Part shown: positions 25,051 through 35,100 of the stretch, one piece after another
How the letters are laid out: each line of letters starts with the position of its first letter
Numbering within the stretch: the stretch's first letter is position 1
Source: Rugamonas apoptosis
Lineage (GTDB): Bacteria; Pseudomonadota; Gammaproteobacteria; Burkholderiales; Burkholderiaceae_D
DNA: 64,000 nt
Assembly (NCBI RefSeq): GCF_014042355.1
Contig: NZ_JACEZU010000013.1
Coordinates: 152,607-216,606 of the forward strand
Direction of reading: 5' to 3'
Notes under the pieces: generated by a model
The model's input: only the letters and a program-made list of their open reading frames with translations
Databases searched by the model: none
What the model was told of the DNA's origin: nothing
Position numbers and translations under genes: made by a program

Positions 25051-25461
25051 ATGAGCAAAGTATTTAATGAAGAACTGGCCGCGATTAAAGCGAATGCGGT
25101 CGCCTACTTGACCGCGTTCAATCGCGCCGACGTTGCCGCCGTGTTAGCAACATACGCTGATGACGGTGTGCTGATGGCGCCCGGGATGCCCGCGGCAGTG
25201 GGCAAGGACGAGCTCGCCATGGTTTATCCTGGCGTCTTCGCAACAGTTGGCTTCGATATGACCTATGAAATAAAGGAGGTTGTGCAAATCAGCGCCGACT
25301 GGGCCTTCGTCCGGAGCGCCACCGAGGGCACTGAAACCAACAAGGCGACCAGCGTCGTCATGCCAGCGGCCTACCAGGAGCTGTTCCTGCTACGTAAGTC
25401 AACTGCCGGAGCGTGGCAGACTGCACGATACTGCACGTCCAAAATTGGTCCTACGGTCTAA
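25051..25461 (+). CDS. SnoaL-like/SgcJ-EcaC family protein (NTF2 fold)
   Basis: Small protein of 136 residues with the NTF2-like fold: AYLTAFNRADVAAVLATYAD, DDGVLMAPGMPAAVGKDELA and YQELFLLRKS near the C-terminus. Family members act as small-molecule binding or isomerase-like proteins, and no reaction can be assigned. A good GGAGGAAT box precedes ATG 25051. In related bacteria such genes follow an NmrA-like oxidoreductase and an HxlR regulator, the arrangement seen here, although the oxidoreductase is broken. Confidence 0.85.
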   Translation: MSKVFNEELAAIKANAVAYLTAFNRADVAAVLATYADDGVLMAPGMPAAVGKDELAMVYPGVFATVGFDMTYEIKEVVQISADWAFVRSATEGTETNKATSVVMPAAYQELFLLRKSTAGAWQTARYCTSKIGPTV

Positions 25462-25496
25462 GTGGCATCCCGACGGGAACACCTTAACTAAAGGAT

Positions 25497-26022
25497 TGTA
25501 AGCGTCCCTCCAACCTTCCGATTACCCACAATTCGCTTGTATACTTTCGGCAGTTCTGTTAACTTTTCCGAATGAGGAATTTGATCACGATCAGATGACA
25601 AGCCGGGGGACGCCCTGCGTTTCCTGCACCCGTCATCTGCCGGTTTTGGAAGATGGGCAGACATGGATGGACAAAGAGAATTCTGCCTGCGTTTTTCGCG
25701 ACGAGCGGCTCAAAAAACGGTTCCGGCTGTTGCTTGAACCGCTCCTGCCCAGATGCCAAGCCAGAATTAGCGCTGACGGTTGCGGAAATAGCGATGCTTA
25801 ACCGTATGATCAAGGACACCAAGAGATCGCGATCAGCGCTGCCGTTGTCGCGTTATCTGGAGAAGATCGCGCAGCTCGGGGCCTACCTCGCGCGCTCCAG
25901 CGACCCAGCTCCCGGCAATACCATCATGTGGCGGGGCATGCGCCGGCTGGCCGATATGCAGCCTGGATTCAATCTAGTTTCAGAAAGATATGGGTAATCG
26001 GAAGGTTGAGCAGACGCTTACA
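25497..26022 (+). mobile_element. IS4-type element reduced to about 0.5 kb with intact inverted ends
   Basis: CAACCTTCCGATTACCCA at 25511-25528 is repeated exactly inverted at 25991-26008. The inverted similarity continues outward through TGTAAGCGTC (25497 and 26022 ends), giving arms of about 32 bases. Between them lie only the beginning and end of a transposase gene in different frames. The element looks like an internal-deletion derivative that a full-length relative could still mobilise. No clear target duplication was seen. Confidence 0.75.
25595..25997 (+). pseudogene. IS4-family transposase, N- and C-terminal remnants
   Basis: One frame gives FRDERLKKRFRLLLE, like the N-terminal DNA-binding domain of Tn5/IS4-type transposases (the usual FGDxRLxxR motif). 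A second frame to 25997 gives LTVAEIAMLNRMI, LSRYLEKIAQLGAYLARSSD and IMWRGMRRLADMQPGF, the conserved C-terminus. The whole catalytic DDE centre is missing. Confidence 0.75.
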
Positions 26023-26115
26023 GAGCAAACGAACAGTGATCCGAATCATCGCCAAAGATGAATCAGTACCCACCGAAACGCCTCCCCACCACTGAACAAT
26101 ATCAACGCAGAAACG

Positions 26116-26143
26116 AAAAATCGCCGGCTAAGCGGCGATTTTT
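26116..26143 (-). terminator. Hairpin after the tRNA-Cys remnant
   Basis: AAAAATCGCCG and CGGCGATTTTT form an 11-bp stem around a six-base loop. The A and T tracts make it a bidirectional intrinsic terminator; it is duplicated in repeat copy B. Confidence 0.75.
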
Positions 26144-26186
26144 CTTGATACGATTTGCCGATTACGGCAGCAAACCCTTGATGTTC

Positions 26187-26234
26187 TGGAGGCGAGGATC
26201 GGAATCGAACCGACCTAGACGGCTTTGCAGGCCG
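26187..26234 (-). pseudogene. tRNA-Cys (GCA) 3' half, copy A
   Basis: Reading the minus strand gives the anticodon loop CTGCAAA (anticodon GCA, Cys), then GGTCGGTTCGATTCCGATC (T arm) and CTCGCCTCCA (acceptor strand with CCA). The matching 5' GGCGAGG strand and the D arm are absent, so this is a 3' remnant left by recombination, not a functional tRNA. Confidence 0.8.
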
Positions 26235-26294
26235 CTTATGCCATTTAAAATCAAGCACTTACAAAATAACCGCCCAAATCACCGCTTGAACCAG

Positions 26295-26684
26295 TCAACC
26301 TGGCTCCGTTCCGCCAGTATTTCCAGCGTCATGGTCAGCATCCTGACGTAGAGCTGGCAGTAACGTTAACAAAGCAGGAAGTGCCATCTGCACGGTATCC
26401 CAAACCACCTCGAGATTGATGTCAAAATAGCCATGGGCAATACGGTTACGCATTCCTCGCATGCCACGCCACTGCACTTCTGGATGTGCCTTTGAAAATT
26501 CAGCGTAGCCATCCATCACCTTCGTGGCAGCTTCGCCGAGGATGATGACACTCATGATGACAGCTTGTTGGGTGCGCTTATCCTTTAAGAAGACGTCTTT
26601 TTCCATCCCCTCCACAAAGCTGCACGCATCGGCCGCGGCCTGCTGCATATGTTCGAGGTAATCGGGAAGCCGGCTCTCATTCAT
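26295..26684 (-). CDS. hepT: HepT-like HEPN toxin/ribonuclease
   Basis: HEPN-domain protein of 129 residues, toxin half of a HepT/MntA-type pair. It carries the RX4-6H nuclease motif as RNRIAHGY at residues 79-86, with Arg79, His84 and Tyr86 in the expected places. Family members cleave RNA (often tRNA) and are silenced when the nucleotidyltransferase partner adds AMP to the motif tyrosine. Its ATG overlaps the stop of the upstream antitoxin gene. It lies 60 bases inside the tRNA-Cys repeat that bounds this island, consistent with a stabilising role. Confidence 0.9.
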   Translation of the reverse strand: MNESRLPDYLEHMQQAAADACSFVEGMEKDVFLKDKRTQQAVIMSVIILGEAATKVMDGYAEFSKAHPEVQWRGMRGMRNRIAHGYFDINLEVVWDTVQMALPALLTLLPALRQDADHDAGNTGGTEPG

Positions 26685-26971
26685 ACCGGCAAGGCCTCAG
26701 CGAGCACGCTGGCCCGCAACCTCGGTGGCAGATCCGCTGGTGTGAGCAAATCAACAGGGATGCCAAGCAAGGCTTCCAGCTCGTCCTGCAGGCCGCCAAG
26801 ATCGAACAACGTCACACCTGGCAGAGCATCCACCAGCAAGTCCAGGTCGCTGCCGTCCCTGTCCGTGCCTTGGAGCACCGACCCGAAAATACGGGGATTC
26901 TCGGTGCGGAAGCGACTTGCAGCTTCGCGCACGGCAAGCCGGTGCAGTTCTAGTGCAGTGGACGGTCGCAT
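26681..26971 (-). CDS. mntA: MntA-like minimal nucleotidyltransferase antitoxin
   Basis: Nucleotidyltransferase of 96 residues with the signature GSVLQGTDRDGSDLDLLVD at 30-48 (GSx10DxD, Asp42 and Asp44 binding metal). It is expected to adenylylate the HEPN toxin encoded next. Toxin and antitoxin overlap by four bases (ATGA), typical of this module. The gene order antitoxin first matches the standard MntA-HepT operon. Confidence 0.9.
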   Translation of the reverse strand: MRPSTALELHRLAVREAASRFRTENPRIFGSVLQGTDRDGSDLDLLVDALPGVTLFDLGGLQDELEALLGIPVDLLTPADLPPRLRASVLAEALPV

Positions 26972-27259
26972 GGGTGTCGTCTCTTCAGAGTGCGTAGCGG
27001 TGGGTTTCGTAGCGCCTATTTTAGCGCAAGCTCTACGACGAGTCTGAAGCTATATGCGCCGCGCGGCCTACCATTGACCGCTAAATGCGCCAGCGAGGCG
27101 CACAGAATGGTCTGGCAGACGCTGGCAGTCTGTTCGGCGCCAGGAACCAGACGTGGGCGCCGGTGGCGAACGATGCGCCATCGCCAGGCGCCTGCCCGTC
27201 TTGCCGGCTCAGGTTGTCCCCATTCGCTATACTGCGCGGCTTTACATACCACGCCGATC

Positions 27260-28141
27260 GTGACGATATGCCTGATTTTGCTGCTGCTCGCCTTGCGGAC
27301 GCTACTCCTTCCTCGTCCTCGCCGGCGTGCAGGCCGGCGGATCATCGCTCGCCCGGTCGCCGGGCGGAGCCGCCGCAAGCCGGCATGGGTCAGGCGGGAA
27401 ATCATTCGACTGAAGGCACTGACTGGCTTCAGTTGCCATAAGCTCGCCCACACGTTCAATCGCATGTATGCCGTTGAACGCGAGGTCACGGTGGGCAAGA
27501 CATGGGTGGCGCAAGTCGTGTGCGCCCATCGCTATGAGATCGCCGACTTACGGCGGCGTTACAAGCGCAGGGTGCCGCCGCCAGTTCGGAGCAACGCGAC
27601 CTGGGGTCTCGACTACACAGGAAAGACCGATACGACGAATACGGTTTATCCCGTTATTGGCATCATCGACCATGGCAGCCGGCTGGCGCTGGCGCTACGT
27701 CCGTTGCGCCAGCGTACGGCGGTGGCGACATTGAAAGCGTTGTTGCTGACGGTGGAAACCTTCGGCACACCGGGCACCATCCGCACCGATAATGACGCCG
27801 TGTTCACTTCCCGGCTATTTCGATTTGGACTACGCTGGCTGGGCATCCGGCACCAGCCGTCCCAGCCAGGTTGTCCGTGGCAGAACGGCCGGGTAGAACG
27901 CCTGTTCGGCACGCTGAAGGAGAAACTCGATCAATTCGCCGTGCCCGATTTCCACGCGCTGGAGCGGGCGCTGGCGGAATTCCGCTTCTGGTACAACGCC
28001 GTGCGGCCCCATCAGCATCTGAACGGGTGGACGCCAAAGGAAGCCTGGCATGGCCGGGATCCATACGTGCGTGCGCCCAAGTCGGTGCGGCGGTTTCATG
28101 CCTGGGATGGCTTGCTGGAGGGGGTGCATTTACGCTGGTAA
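27260..28141 (+). CDS. DDE transposase/integrase-core protein
   Basis: Protein with an rve integrase core of the kind found in IS481/IS3-like transposases. The acidic triad is visible as Asp in WGLDYTGKTD, Asp in IRTDNDAVFTS and Glu in QNGRVERLFGTLKEK, followed by WYNAVRPHQHLNGWTP. The N-terminus is unusual: a short hydrophobic stretch (LILLLLALRTLLL) then Arg-rich sequence. I chose GTG 27260 because sequence upstream does not look like protein; ATG 27173 is an alternative, and the frame stays open to 26990. No terminal inverted repeats were found around it, so it may be a solo gene rather than a complete IS. Confidence 0.78.
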   Translation: MTICLILLLLALRTLLLPRPRRRAGRRIIARPVAGRSRRKPAWVRREIIRLKALTGFSCHKLAHTFNRMYAVEREVTVGKTWVAQVVCAHRYEIADLRRRYKRRVPPPVRSNATWGLDYTGKTDTTNTVYPVIGIIDHGSRLALALRPLRQRTAVATLKALLLTVETFGTPGTIRTDNDAVFTSRLFRFGLRWLGIRHQPSQPGCPWQNGRVERLFGTLKEKLDQFAVPDFHALERALAEFRFWYNAVRPHQHLNGWTPKEAWHGRDPYVRAPKSVRRFHAWDGLLEGVHLRW

Positions 28142-28462
28142 TTGCTGGCCAGCGACGCCGTGCCCATTGCGACGGACTAATGTCCGGGAAAACGCACGTC
28201 CCAGTTGGGGAGTCGGTGCAAACTTGGACGAATTCAGACGGAAAATAGCAACTCAGCACAAGAAAAATCCCGCTGGATTGATTGCAAATCAATCCAGCGG
28301 GGCATTTTGAAATAAAAATCTAGTCGCCAACGGCTTAAAGATCGCTTGCGGACAAACGGACGGGGCACCTACGACTGAAGCCGAGTTGTGTATAAAGGCA
28401 TGCCTAATGCGAGCTTTGGCCTATCGCGGCCGATGTCCGGGGCAGTATATTAGGCGTTATCA
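28142..28462. other. Intergenic between transposase and immunity gene
   Basis: About 320 bases, without a gene, holding the strong hairpin terminator described separately. Both genes face into it, so it acts as a shared end region. Confidence 0.5.
28269..28301. terminator. Strong bidirectional intrinsic terminator
   Basis: CCCGCTGGATTGATT and AATCAATCCAGCGGG form a perfect 15-bp stem with a three-base loop. On the minus strand it is followed by ATTTTTCTT, ending the toxin/immunity transcript; on the plus strand by GCATTTT, downstream of the transposase. Confidence 0.85.
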
Positions 28463-29098
28463 CTACCGACTGCCCCAAGAGCTAATTTCTTTCTGAAGAT
28501 CTGGGTCTTTCGCCAACTCATCAATTAAAAGTCGCACTACCGGATTTCTGTTTTTACGTTTCTTTAATGCAGATAACAGAAGTACGCGACTTTCGCCGTG
28601 TATGCGATCCTTTGCGAGAGCAACTAGTTCAGGCAATGTTTCGTCAGTGACTGTGACCGCAAGTGCACATGCCAAGCCATCCTTTGCTGCCAAGCGGAAC
28701 TCTTTGGCGTCTCCAAAAACTTTCATACCCATCCCCGTTGGAGCCTTACGGTACTCGCCCAGTAAGATCGGCCATGCCTCTTGCACTGCCTGCTCAGGCA
28801 CCGCCAAAGACCGTGCAATGCCCTCTTTTATAAGATCAGAGTATGGCAATTGCAGGTGGTGTAACAAAATAGGAATCGCTTCGGGGTAAGGTTCAGAAGT
28901 ATTTACCAAATCCCAAACAGATTTGAGGTCCCAGCCGATACCTCGTAATTCTTTTAAAATAGGCTCTTCCTCGATCCGCATGCGAGCCAATCGATCCGTG
29001 CGCTCTTGCTCCTGAATTTGCTTTCGCTCTGCAAATACAGGGGATGCTTGCAATCTTGCCGCCAACTCAGCGGCCGTCATTGAAGGTTGTCGTTTCAT
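28463..29098 (-). CDS. Probable immunity protein for the RHS toxin (helical-repeat type)
   Basis: Cytoplasmic protein of 211 residues without signal peptide or membrane segment. The middle and C-terminal parts are alpha-helical with HEAT-like spacing: YPEAIPILLHHLQLPYSDLI, LKKRKNRNPVVRLLIDELAK. It starts only two bases after the stop of the giant RHS gene and is the last gene before the terminator, the usual place for an immunity gene. No named immunity family is recognised with certainty. Function is inferred from position: protection of the producer against the endonuclease-like C-terminus encoded just upstream. Confidence 0.7.
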   Translation of the reverse strand: MKRQPSMTAAELAARLQASPVFAERKQIQEQERTDRLARMRIEEEPILKELRGIGWDLKSVWDLVNTSEPYPEAIPILLHHLQLPYSDLIKEGIARSLAVPEQAVQEAWPILLGEYRKAPTGMGMKVFGDAKEFRLAAKDGLACALAVTVTDETLPELVALAKDRIHGESRVLLLSALKKRKNRNPVVRLLIDELAKDPDLQKEISSWGSR

Positions 29099-29100
29099 AA

Positions 29101-32100
29101 TTATTTCGGAATAACAGGTATCAAGTTAATTCGTCCGTCCATAATGAGCTGCTGCAACGGACCAGAAAGCTTAGTATCCGGCCGAGTATATAAATCAAAG
29201 CGCAGGCCATTAGATTCAGCATATTGCAAGTAATCGCGTAGCTGTGAAGTCGCGCTTAGGCTCTGCACGTTTTTCACTTCACTTAGTGCCTCTTGTGTCA
29301 GGCCATCTGGAATTCGCGTACGCCCATTGATGAGAATTGCCTCCTTCTCACCGATGTTATACAAGGCTCGAACAGCCGCTTCGCCCTCTCGCCCCAACTG
29401 TCCAGCAGTTTTCCTAGCAACACTTGTAAATGCCTGCTTCGGATTCCCGATCATATTTACGCCGAGACCGATCCAAAATGCTTGCCGTTCGCTAGCTCCC
29501 AATCCCCTAGCGCCACGCTCAGCGAGGTTGAGATTAACGAAGTCACCCATCGCCTGATCAGCGTAATTCGTAACCTTATGAGCATTCGACGTTACTATCG
29601 GGGTACCAAAAACTGGATCGGTCGTCTGCGTAGTGGTGAACGTATACTTCGTATCATTGTTTGCCGACCAATTCGCCCCGCCCTGCTTGGATTGCTGACC
29701 ACGACTTGGGTTCCCGACCGTAGACTCGTCAACATCAAAAGTAGAAGTCGTTCCACCGCCAGTAGAAGTGGCGTTAGCGATACTATAGACCGTTACAAAG
29801 CCATCTGCCGCTCTTATCTGCGCGGCTAGCACATCCCTCGGTGTCTGCCGCTCAAAGCCTGTCGGATCGGTCAGGTTAGTCGGATTATTGACCACATAAC
29901 TATAGCGATTGAAGTCTTGCCCGTTAACAGGATCTTTCACTATTGGATCGCCCGACAGGAACCGTGCCGTGGCCGGATCATACACCCGCCCATTCATGTG
30001 CACCAGATCGAGCTGGTCGAGCATCTCGTGGCCCGTGTAGCCCTTGTTGTCGAGCACCCCGTCCACGTTGTCGTCGCTGGAGCCGCCATCAGGCGTGCGG
30101 CGCTTGCCCCAGGAGTCGTAGGCCAGCATTTCCTTGAGCTCGCCACTAGGCCCCGTGATCGCCACCACGCTGCCCAGACGGTCGGCGTGGGTCCAGTCCA
30201 ACTCCGTGGCCGCGCCCGTACGGTCGATCTCCACGCCCACGCCGAGCGGCCAGTAGGTCTTCACCGCCAGCATGCCGTCCGCCGCCTGTTCCGCTTCCTG
30301 CGCGCCGGCGTACGTCACCGTGCTCTGGCCCCTCGCGTCGCGCCGGACCTGGCGCGTGCGCTGGTGCTCCGGCCCGTAGGTGAAGGCGCTGCTGAACGCG
30401 CCCTTGGTGATGGTGTCGGGCATGTCGAAGCTGGTCCAGCTGATGCCCCGGCCACCACCCTGCTTCAGGTTGCCGTTGTCGTCGTACGCGAACGGCTGCC
30501 CACCCAGGCTGTGCAGCGCGTGCGGACGCACCGCGCCCTCGCCCTGGGGGCCGTAATCGTAGGCGCCCACGCCGGGCTTGCCGGTTAGGTTGCCCGCGTC
30601 GTCGTAGCCATAGATCTGCTCGGCCTGTCCCTTGCTCACCAACTGGCTGCTGTGCAGGCGGTTCAGGTCGTCGTACTTGAAGTTCTCCTCGAAACGAACG
30701 CTGTTCCATGCCTGCGTGCGGGTCGACACGTTGCCCAGCGCATCGTACTGGTAGCCTTCCACCAGCCGTGGCAGCAGCGCCGCCGTCTTGAGCAAGCTGT
30801 TGCGCAGCCAGCCCGTGTAGGGCGAATAGTCGCGCATCTGCACCAGGCCGTTACCCAGCGTGGCCTGCGTGATGCGCCCCGCCGCGTCTTGCGCGTCGGC
30901 CTGCCACAGCACCAGCGCGCCCCGTTCCAGCCGGGCCAGGTAGCCATAGCCGTTGTAGCGCAAGCCGTAACGCTTGAGGCTGGCCGGGTCGGTGCCGCGC
31001 TGGTCGCCGCGACTCACCAGACGGCCCCACGCATCGTAAGCCAGCGTACTGACGTAGTCGGCGTCGCTACGTTTCTCGCGCGTGGCCTGCGCGCGGCCCA
31101 GCTCGTCGTATTCGTGCAGGCGCTGGTAGCGCTTGTCCTGCGCCGTGCCGGCATACGCTTCGGCCAGGCGGCCCACACCGTGTGCGGCCGTGTCGTAGAT
31201 CCAGTGGCTGCTCAAGCTCGGTTCCAGCCGCGCCGTCATGCGGCCCAGTGCGTCGTACTCGAAAGTCACCACCTGGCCTACCTTGCGCTGCTCGGGGCTG
31301 CTCTGACGCCACGTCTGGCCCAACGGGTCGACGTCGTAACGGATCTGCCCCAGGTCCGGATCGTTCAGTTCGGTCTTGCGGCCCAGCAGGTCGTAGCGCA
31401 TGCGCACGACGTTGTGGTTCGGATCACTCGCACTGACCAGGTTGCCGAACGGGTCGTAGCTGAAACCGCTCGTATGCTGCAGCGCGTCCAGCACCCGCTC
31501 GGTGCGGCCCAGCACATCGCGCAGCTCCGTGCGCTGCTGACGCCGGGCGTTGCTGCGCACCGTCCTCAGGCCATGGTATTCAGTCAGGTCGCTCACCGTG
31601 GCGCCGCCCTCGTCCGGGCGCTCGGCTTTGGTCACCCGGCCCAGCGCGTCGTAGCCCAGCCGCTGCGCCAGGTAGGCCGTGTCGGTCGCGTAGTGCGACT
31701 GATCGGCCTCCCACAATCGTCCCAACCCATCGTAACGCCGGTCGGCCACGATGGCGCGGCCATCGAAACCGTAGCTCTTCGTGCGCAGCACGTGGCCGGC
31801 GCTGTCGCTGTAGCTGATGGTGGGCACCGCCGCGCGCTGGGCGCCGTTGTAGTGCTCGCTCACGCTGGTCGTCACGGTGCCGGCCGGGCCGCCGCAGGCG
31901 CAGGCGTTGCGGTACAGGCGCGTCTGGTTCTGGTCGGGGCGCGTCTCGGTCAGCACGCGGCCGTAGCCGTCCACCGTCCAGCGCGTCCACAACTGGTTCA
32001 CGTCGGCCTGCCCCGTCTGCGCGCCGCTGCCGGCGTCATAGCTGCGCTGCTCCTGCTGGTTCAGCGCGTTATTCAGGCTTGCCGGGTAGCGGCCCTTGGG

Positions 32101-35100
32101 CTCGTAGTCGGTCCGCTCGGTCCGGCTCATGGTTGTATTCGACGCCGGGTCCATCCAGCTGATCACCCGGCTCTTGACCAGGCCAAAGCCATTGCGTTCG
32201 AAGCGGGTGGTGACGGCAAGCTTGGGGTCGTCCGGCTCCACCACTTCCGATAGCAAATAGCCCTTCTCCGGATCGTGGGTATAACTCTTGGTGCGGCTGA
32301 GCGCGCCGCCGGCCACGCTTTGGTCGGCCGCCACCACGCTGCGCTGCAACTGGCCGACCAGCCAGCGCGAAGTGTCGGCCGGGTAGTAGCTGTTGACGAT
32401 CTGGTTCACGAAGGAAGCGCCGGGGTTGACCAGCGAACCGACCGAAGTCGTCTTGCTGTTCAACAGGTTGCCCCAGTCGTCGTACTGGATGTCGGTGCCA
32501 GTCGCGCCCGCTGTCGTCACGCTGCCCAGGTCACTGCCGTCGAGATCCTTGCGCACCACGGTGCTGCCCAGTATCGAGGGGAAGTCCGTGCTGACGCCGT
32601 TGGCCTGGCTGATGCGCTTGCTGCCCAGGCGGTTCTGCGTGTCCGACAACCCCCCCCCTTCGCCACTGACCACCGTGCTCGACGACAGCATGCCGCTGTA
32701 TGGCCAATCCAGTCTGTAATGATCGGTGGTGACGATGCCCGTTTGTTCGTCAGTGGATTCAATCTGGGCGTAGCCGTGCGTGCCTCGGCCGGACAGGTCC
32801 GCGACCGCGTCAAGGTAACGGTAGCGTACGGTGCGCTCGGAGCTGACGCCATTACCGGCCCGCAGCCGGCTGACGACCTTGCCCGTGCTCCCGACTGCGT
32901 GCAGCGGATAGCTGAAACCGGCATGACCGCTCTGGCTAACGACACCGCTTGGCAAACCGTCGACGTACTCGACCGCCGAGGTCGAACCAAGGCCATTGGT
33001 CACGCTGACGATACGGTCCAGCGCCTGCTTGTCATAGGCGACATCGATAGGCGCGAACACTTCCCAACGACCATCTTCCTGCCAGGTTCCGCCGACGAAT
33101 TTACCCGCATGGTAATAGACCAATTGCGGCCGTCCGGTGCCCAACAGATCCATGAAATACTCGTTATCGAGCGTGCCGGGCGCGGCCATGGTCGGCAGCG
33201 TCACGCCGCTCCAGTCAACACAGTTCATGTTGGCGTCGTTCGTGCCCTGGCCCTGGGTCGTATCATCCCCCATGATGCTGCACATCCTGGCCCTTCCGTT
33301 CCCCGTGGGCGAGAATATCGGCGATTGGATAACCAGGGACTCCACCAGTACCGTGGCTTGCCCATCGCCAACGAAGTTACCCACCGCGTGCGGCCTGACA
33401 TACTGGCTGCCGCTGTATTTCTTGCGCACCGCGCAGTCCAGTGCCCGGCCCGTCGACAGGCACAGCGTCAGATCTGTCGGATTGATGCCGGCGGCAGTGG
33501 TCCAGTGGGGATCGCGACTGGTGTCAAAATAACCGAAGATCAAGCCGCTGTAACCGGAACCATTGAAGTCGGCCGAATTGCCGCCGCTGGATGGTAAATC
33601 GAAGGAATACTGGGCCAGACTTTGGCCGTTACCTGGCAACTGGGCAAACGCGGGATAGCGGTAATTCTGGAAGTCCTTGGGGCTACGTGCCGTTCCCGGC
33701 TTCGGGAAGCCGGTGACGGTCAGGGTAGGTACCAGATTGTCCCAAATATGGACCGGGTTTCCCTCCTCCTTGTCCGTGTATTTCGGGCTAGTCGCGCGCA
33801 CATCGTAGGTCTTGCCCATGCCGGCAAAATCGACCATGGTCGTGAAAGCTGCATAGTTATAGGCGAAGCGCCAATTCATGTACTCCTCGCGCGCGCCCAT
33901 GAGCGTGGGCGGTGGATTCGTATCGGTCACGCACCCGGAGGCGCTGCATAACAATGCCGAGCCTCCTGGCAGAATCGGGCCGTAGTGCGCCGAGCGGCCG
34001 TCGCCGTTGACATCGACAACGAACGGGGTTTTCTTAGTCTCGTTGGCGCCTGTGGCCGTCCAGCTTTGGCAAACGAAGGTAATGACGCTGCCGGGCGCAC
34101 CGAGCGCTCCACTCCTGCCCAGGGGCGAAAGGCACATTTTCGCGGCGCCGCCTGTTTCGACCAGCAAGTCGGGCGCGCCGTCGCCATCGAAATCGCCGAC
34201 GTCCAGCACGACGAAGTTTTCGCCCGTGTTGAGCTGATAGGTGTAATGACTAAAACCGCTACCCGTGTTGTGATAGTAGTTGTACGTCGAGCGCATCGTA
34301 CCGGGTGGCAGTCCTGTCTGATTATTCGATTGTGGATCCGTCGGCGGCGCATCGGCGGCAGGCCGCTCGGGCGCAACACGTTTTTCCAATACATCGGTAT
34401 AGCCGTGATTTTCAAAATCGGCAAACGTGAAATAATCCGCATAATTCCCGACCGAGGAATCATGCTTGGTCAGGAGCGGGGCACCAGCCCAGATGCCCTT
34501 GCTCTCGAAACCAGCGTGCTTACTCGGATCGGGTTTGCCCCAAGCAAACGTCGTGGCCGGCAACGGCTCCATCACGTTGCTCTGCGGATTGCGCGCGCTC
34601 ACCTGCACGGCGTTCAGCAGGCTGCGTCCACTCGTTGGACTCTTTTCGTACGAGAGCGCGTAGTGTCGAACAACGGTCCCGCTCGCTGCCGCATTCGCGT
34701 CCAAGTTGTCGCCCACGTAGGTGTAGATGTCGCTCAGGCGGTGACGCAGGTCATTGCGCGCCTCATCGACATAGCGCGTCCACGCATCGTCCCTGCCTGT
34801 GAAAGTGAATACCACCGCCGCATGCGCCGGCAAGCCCGCGCCGCCATAGGTGATGGACTTGGGCAGATGCTCGCCAGTGACTTCGTCTTGGGCATAGCTA
34901 TAGTTAACGAAATTGCCGAACCGGTCGACGACGCGGTCCAGCGCCCAGGACAGCGCGCCATTTTTCGCGGACGGCTGCGCGGCGACCGTGCCGCTGTTGA
35001 CATGACCGACGATCGCCTTGACATAACTGGACGAGGTGCTGCCGAAGGTCAGCACGCGCCCATCCTTCGCTTCCAGAGTGAAGCTGCGCTTGCCATTGGT

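Larger units (their letters stand above)
26114..26234 (-). repeat. Direct repeat copy A: tRNA-Cys 3' half plus downstream hairpin
   Basis: This block is nearly identical to 48784-48904 in the same orientation, with a handful of mismatches. It includes the 3' part of tRNA-Cys, about 45 intervening bases and a hairpin. Beyond the tRNA break both copies share a further similar AAAATCAA-N-ACTT-AAAA stretch, as expected for the end of an integrated element. Confidence 0.8.

Noticed and set aside
26180..26280. Functional tRNA-Cys gene
   Set aside because: Anticodon and T arms are perfect, but no 5' acceptor strand GGCGAGG or D arm is present upstream on the minus strand; the same is true at 48857-48960.
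30652..32253. Long plus-strand open frame of 533 codons, and similar ones at 32275-33597, 33985-35454 and 36427-37758
   Set aside because: They lie antisense to the 3276-residue RHS gene, are rich in Arg/Ala/His/Gln with no domain, and are expected by-products of GC-rich codons.
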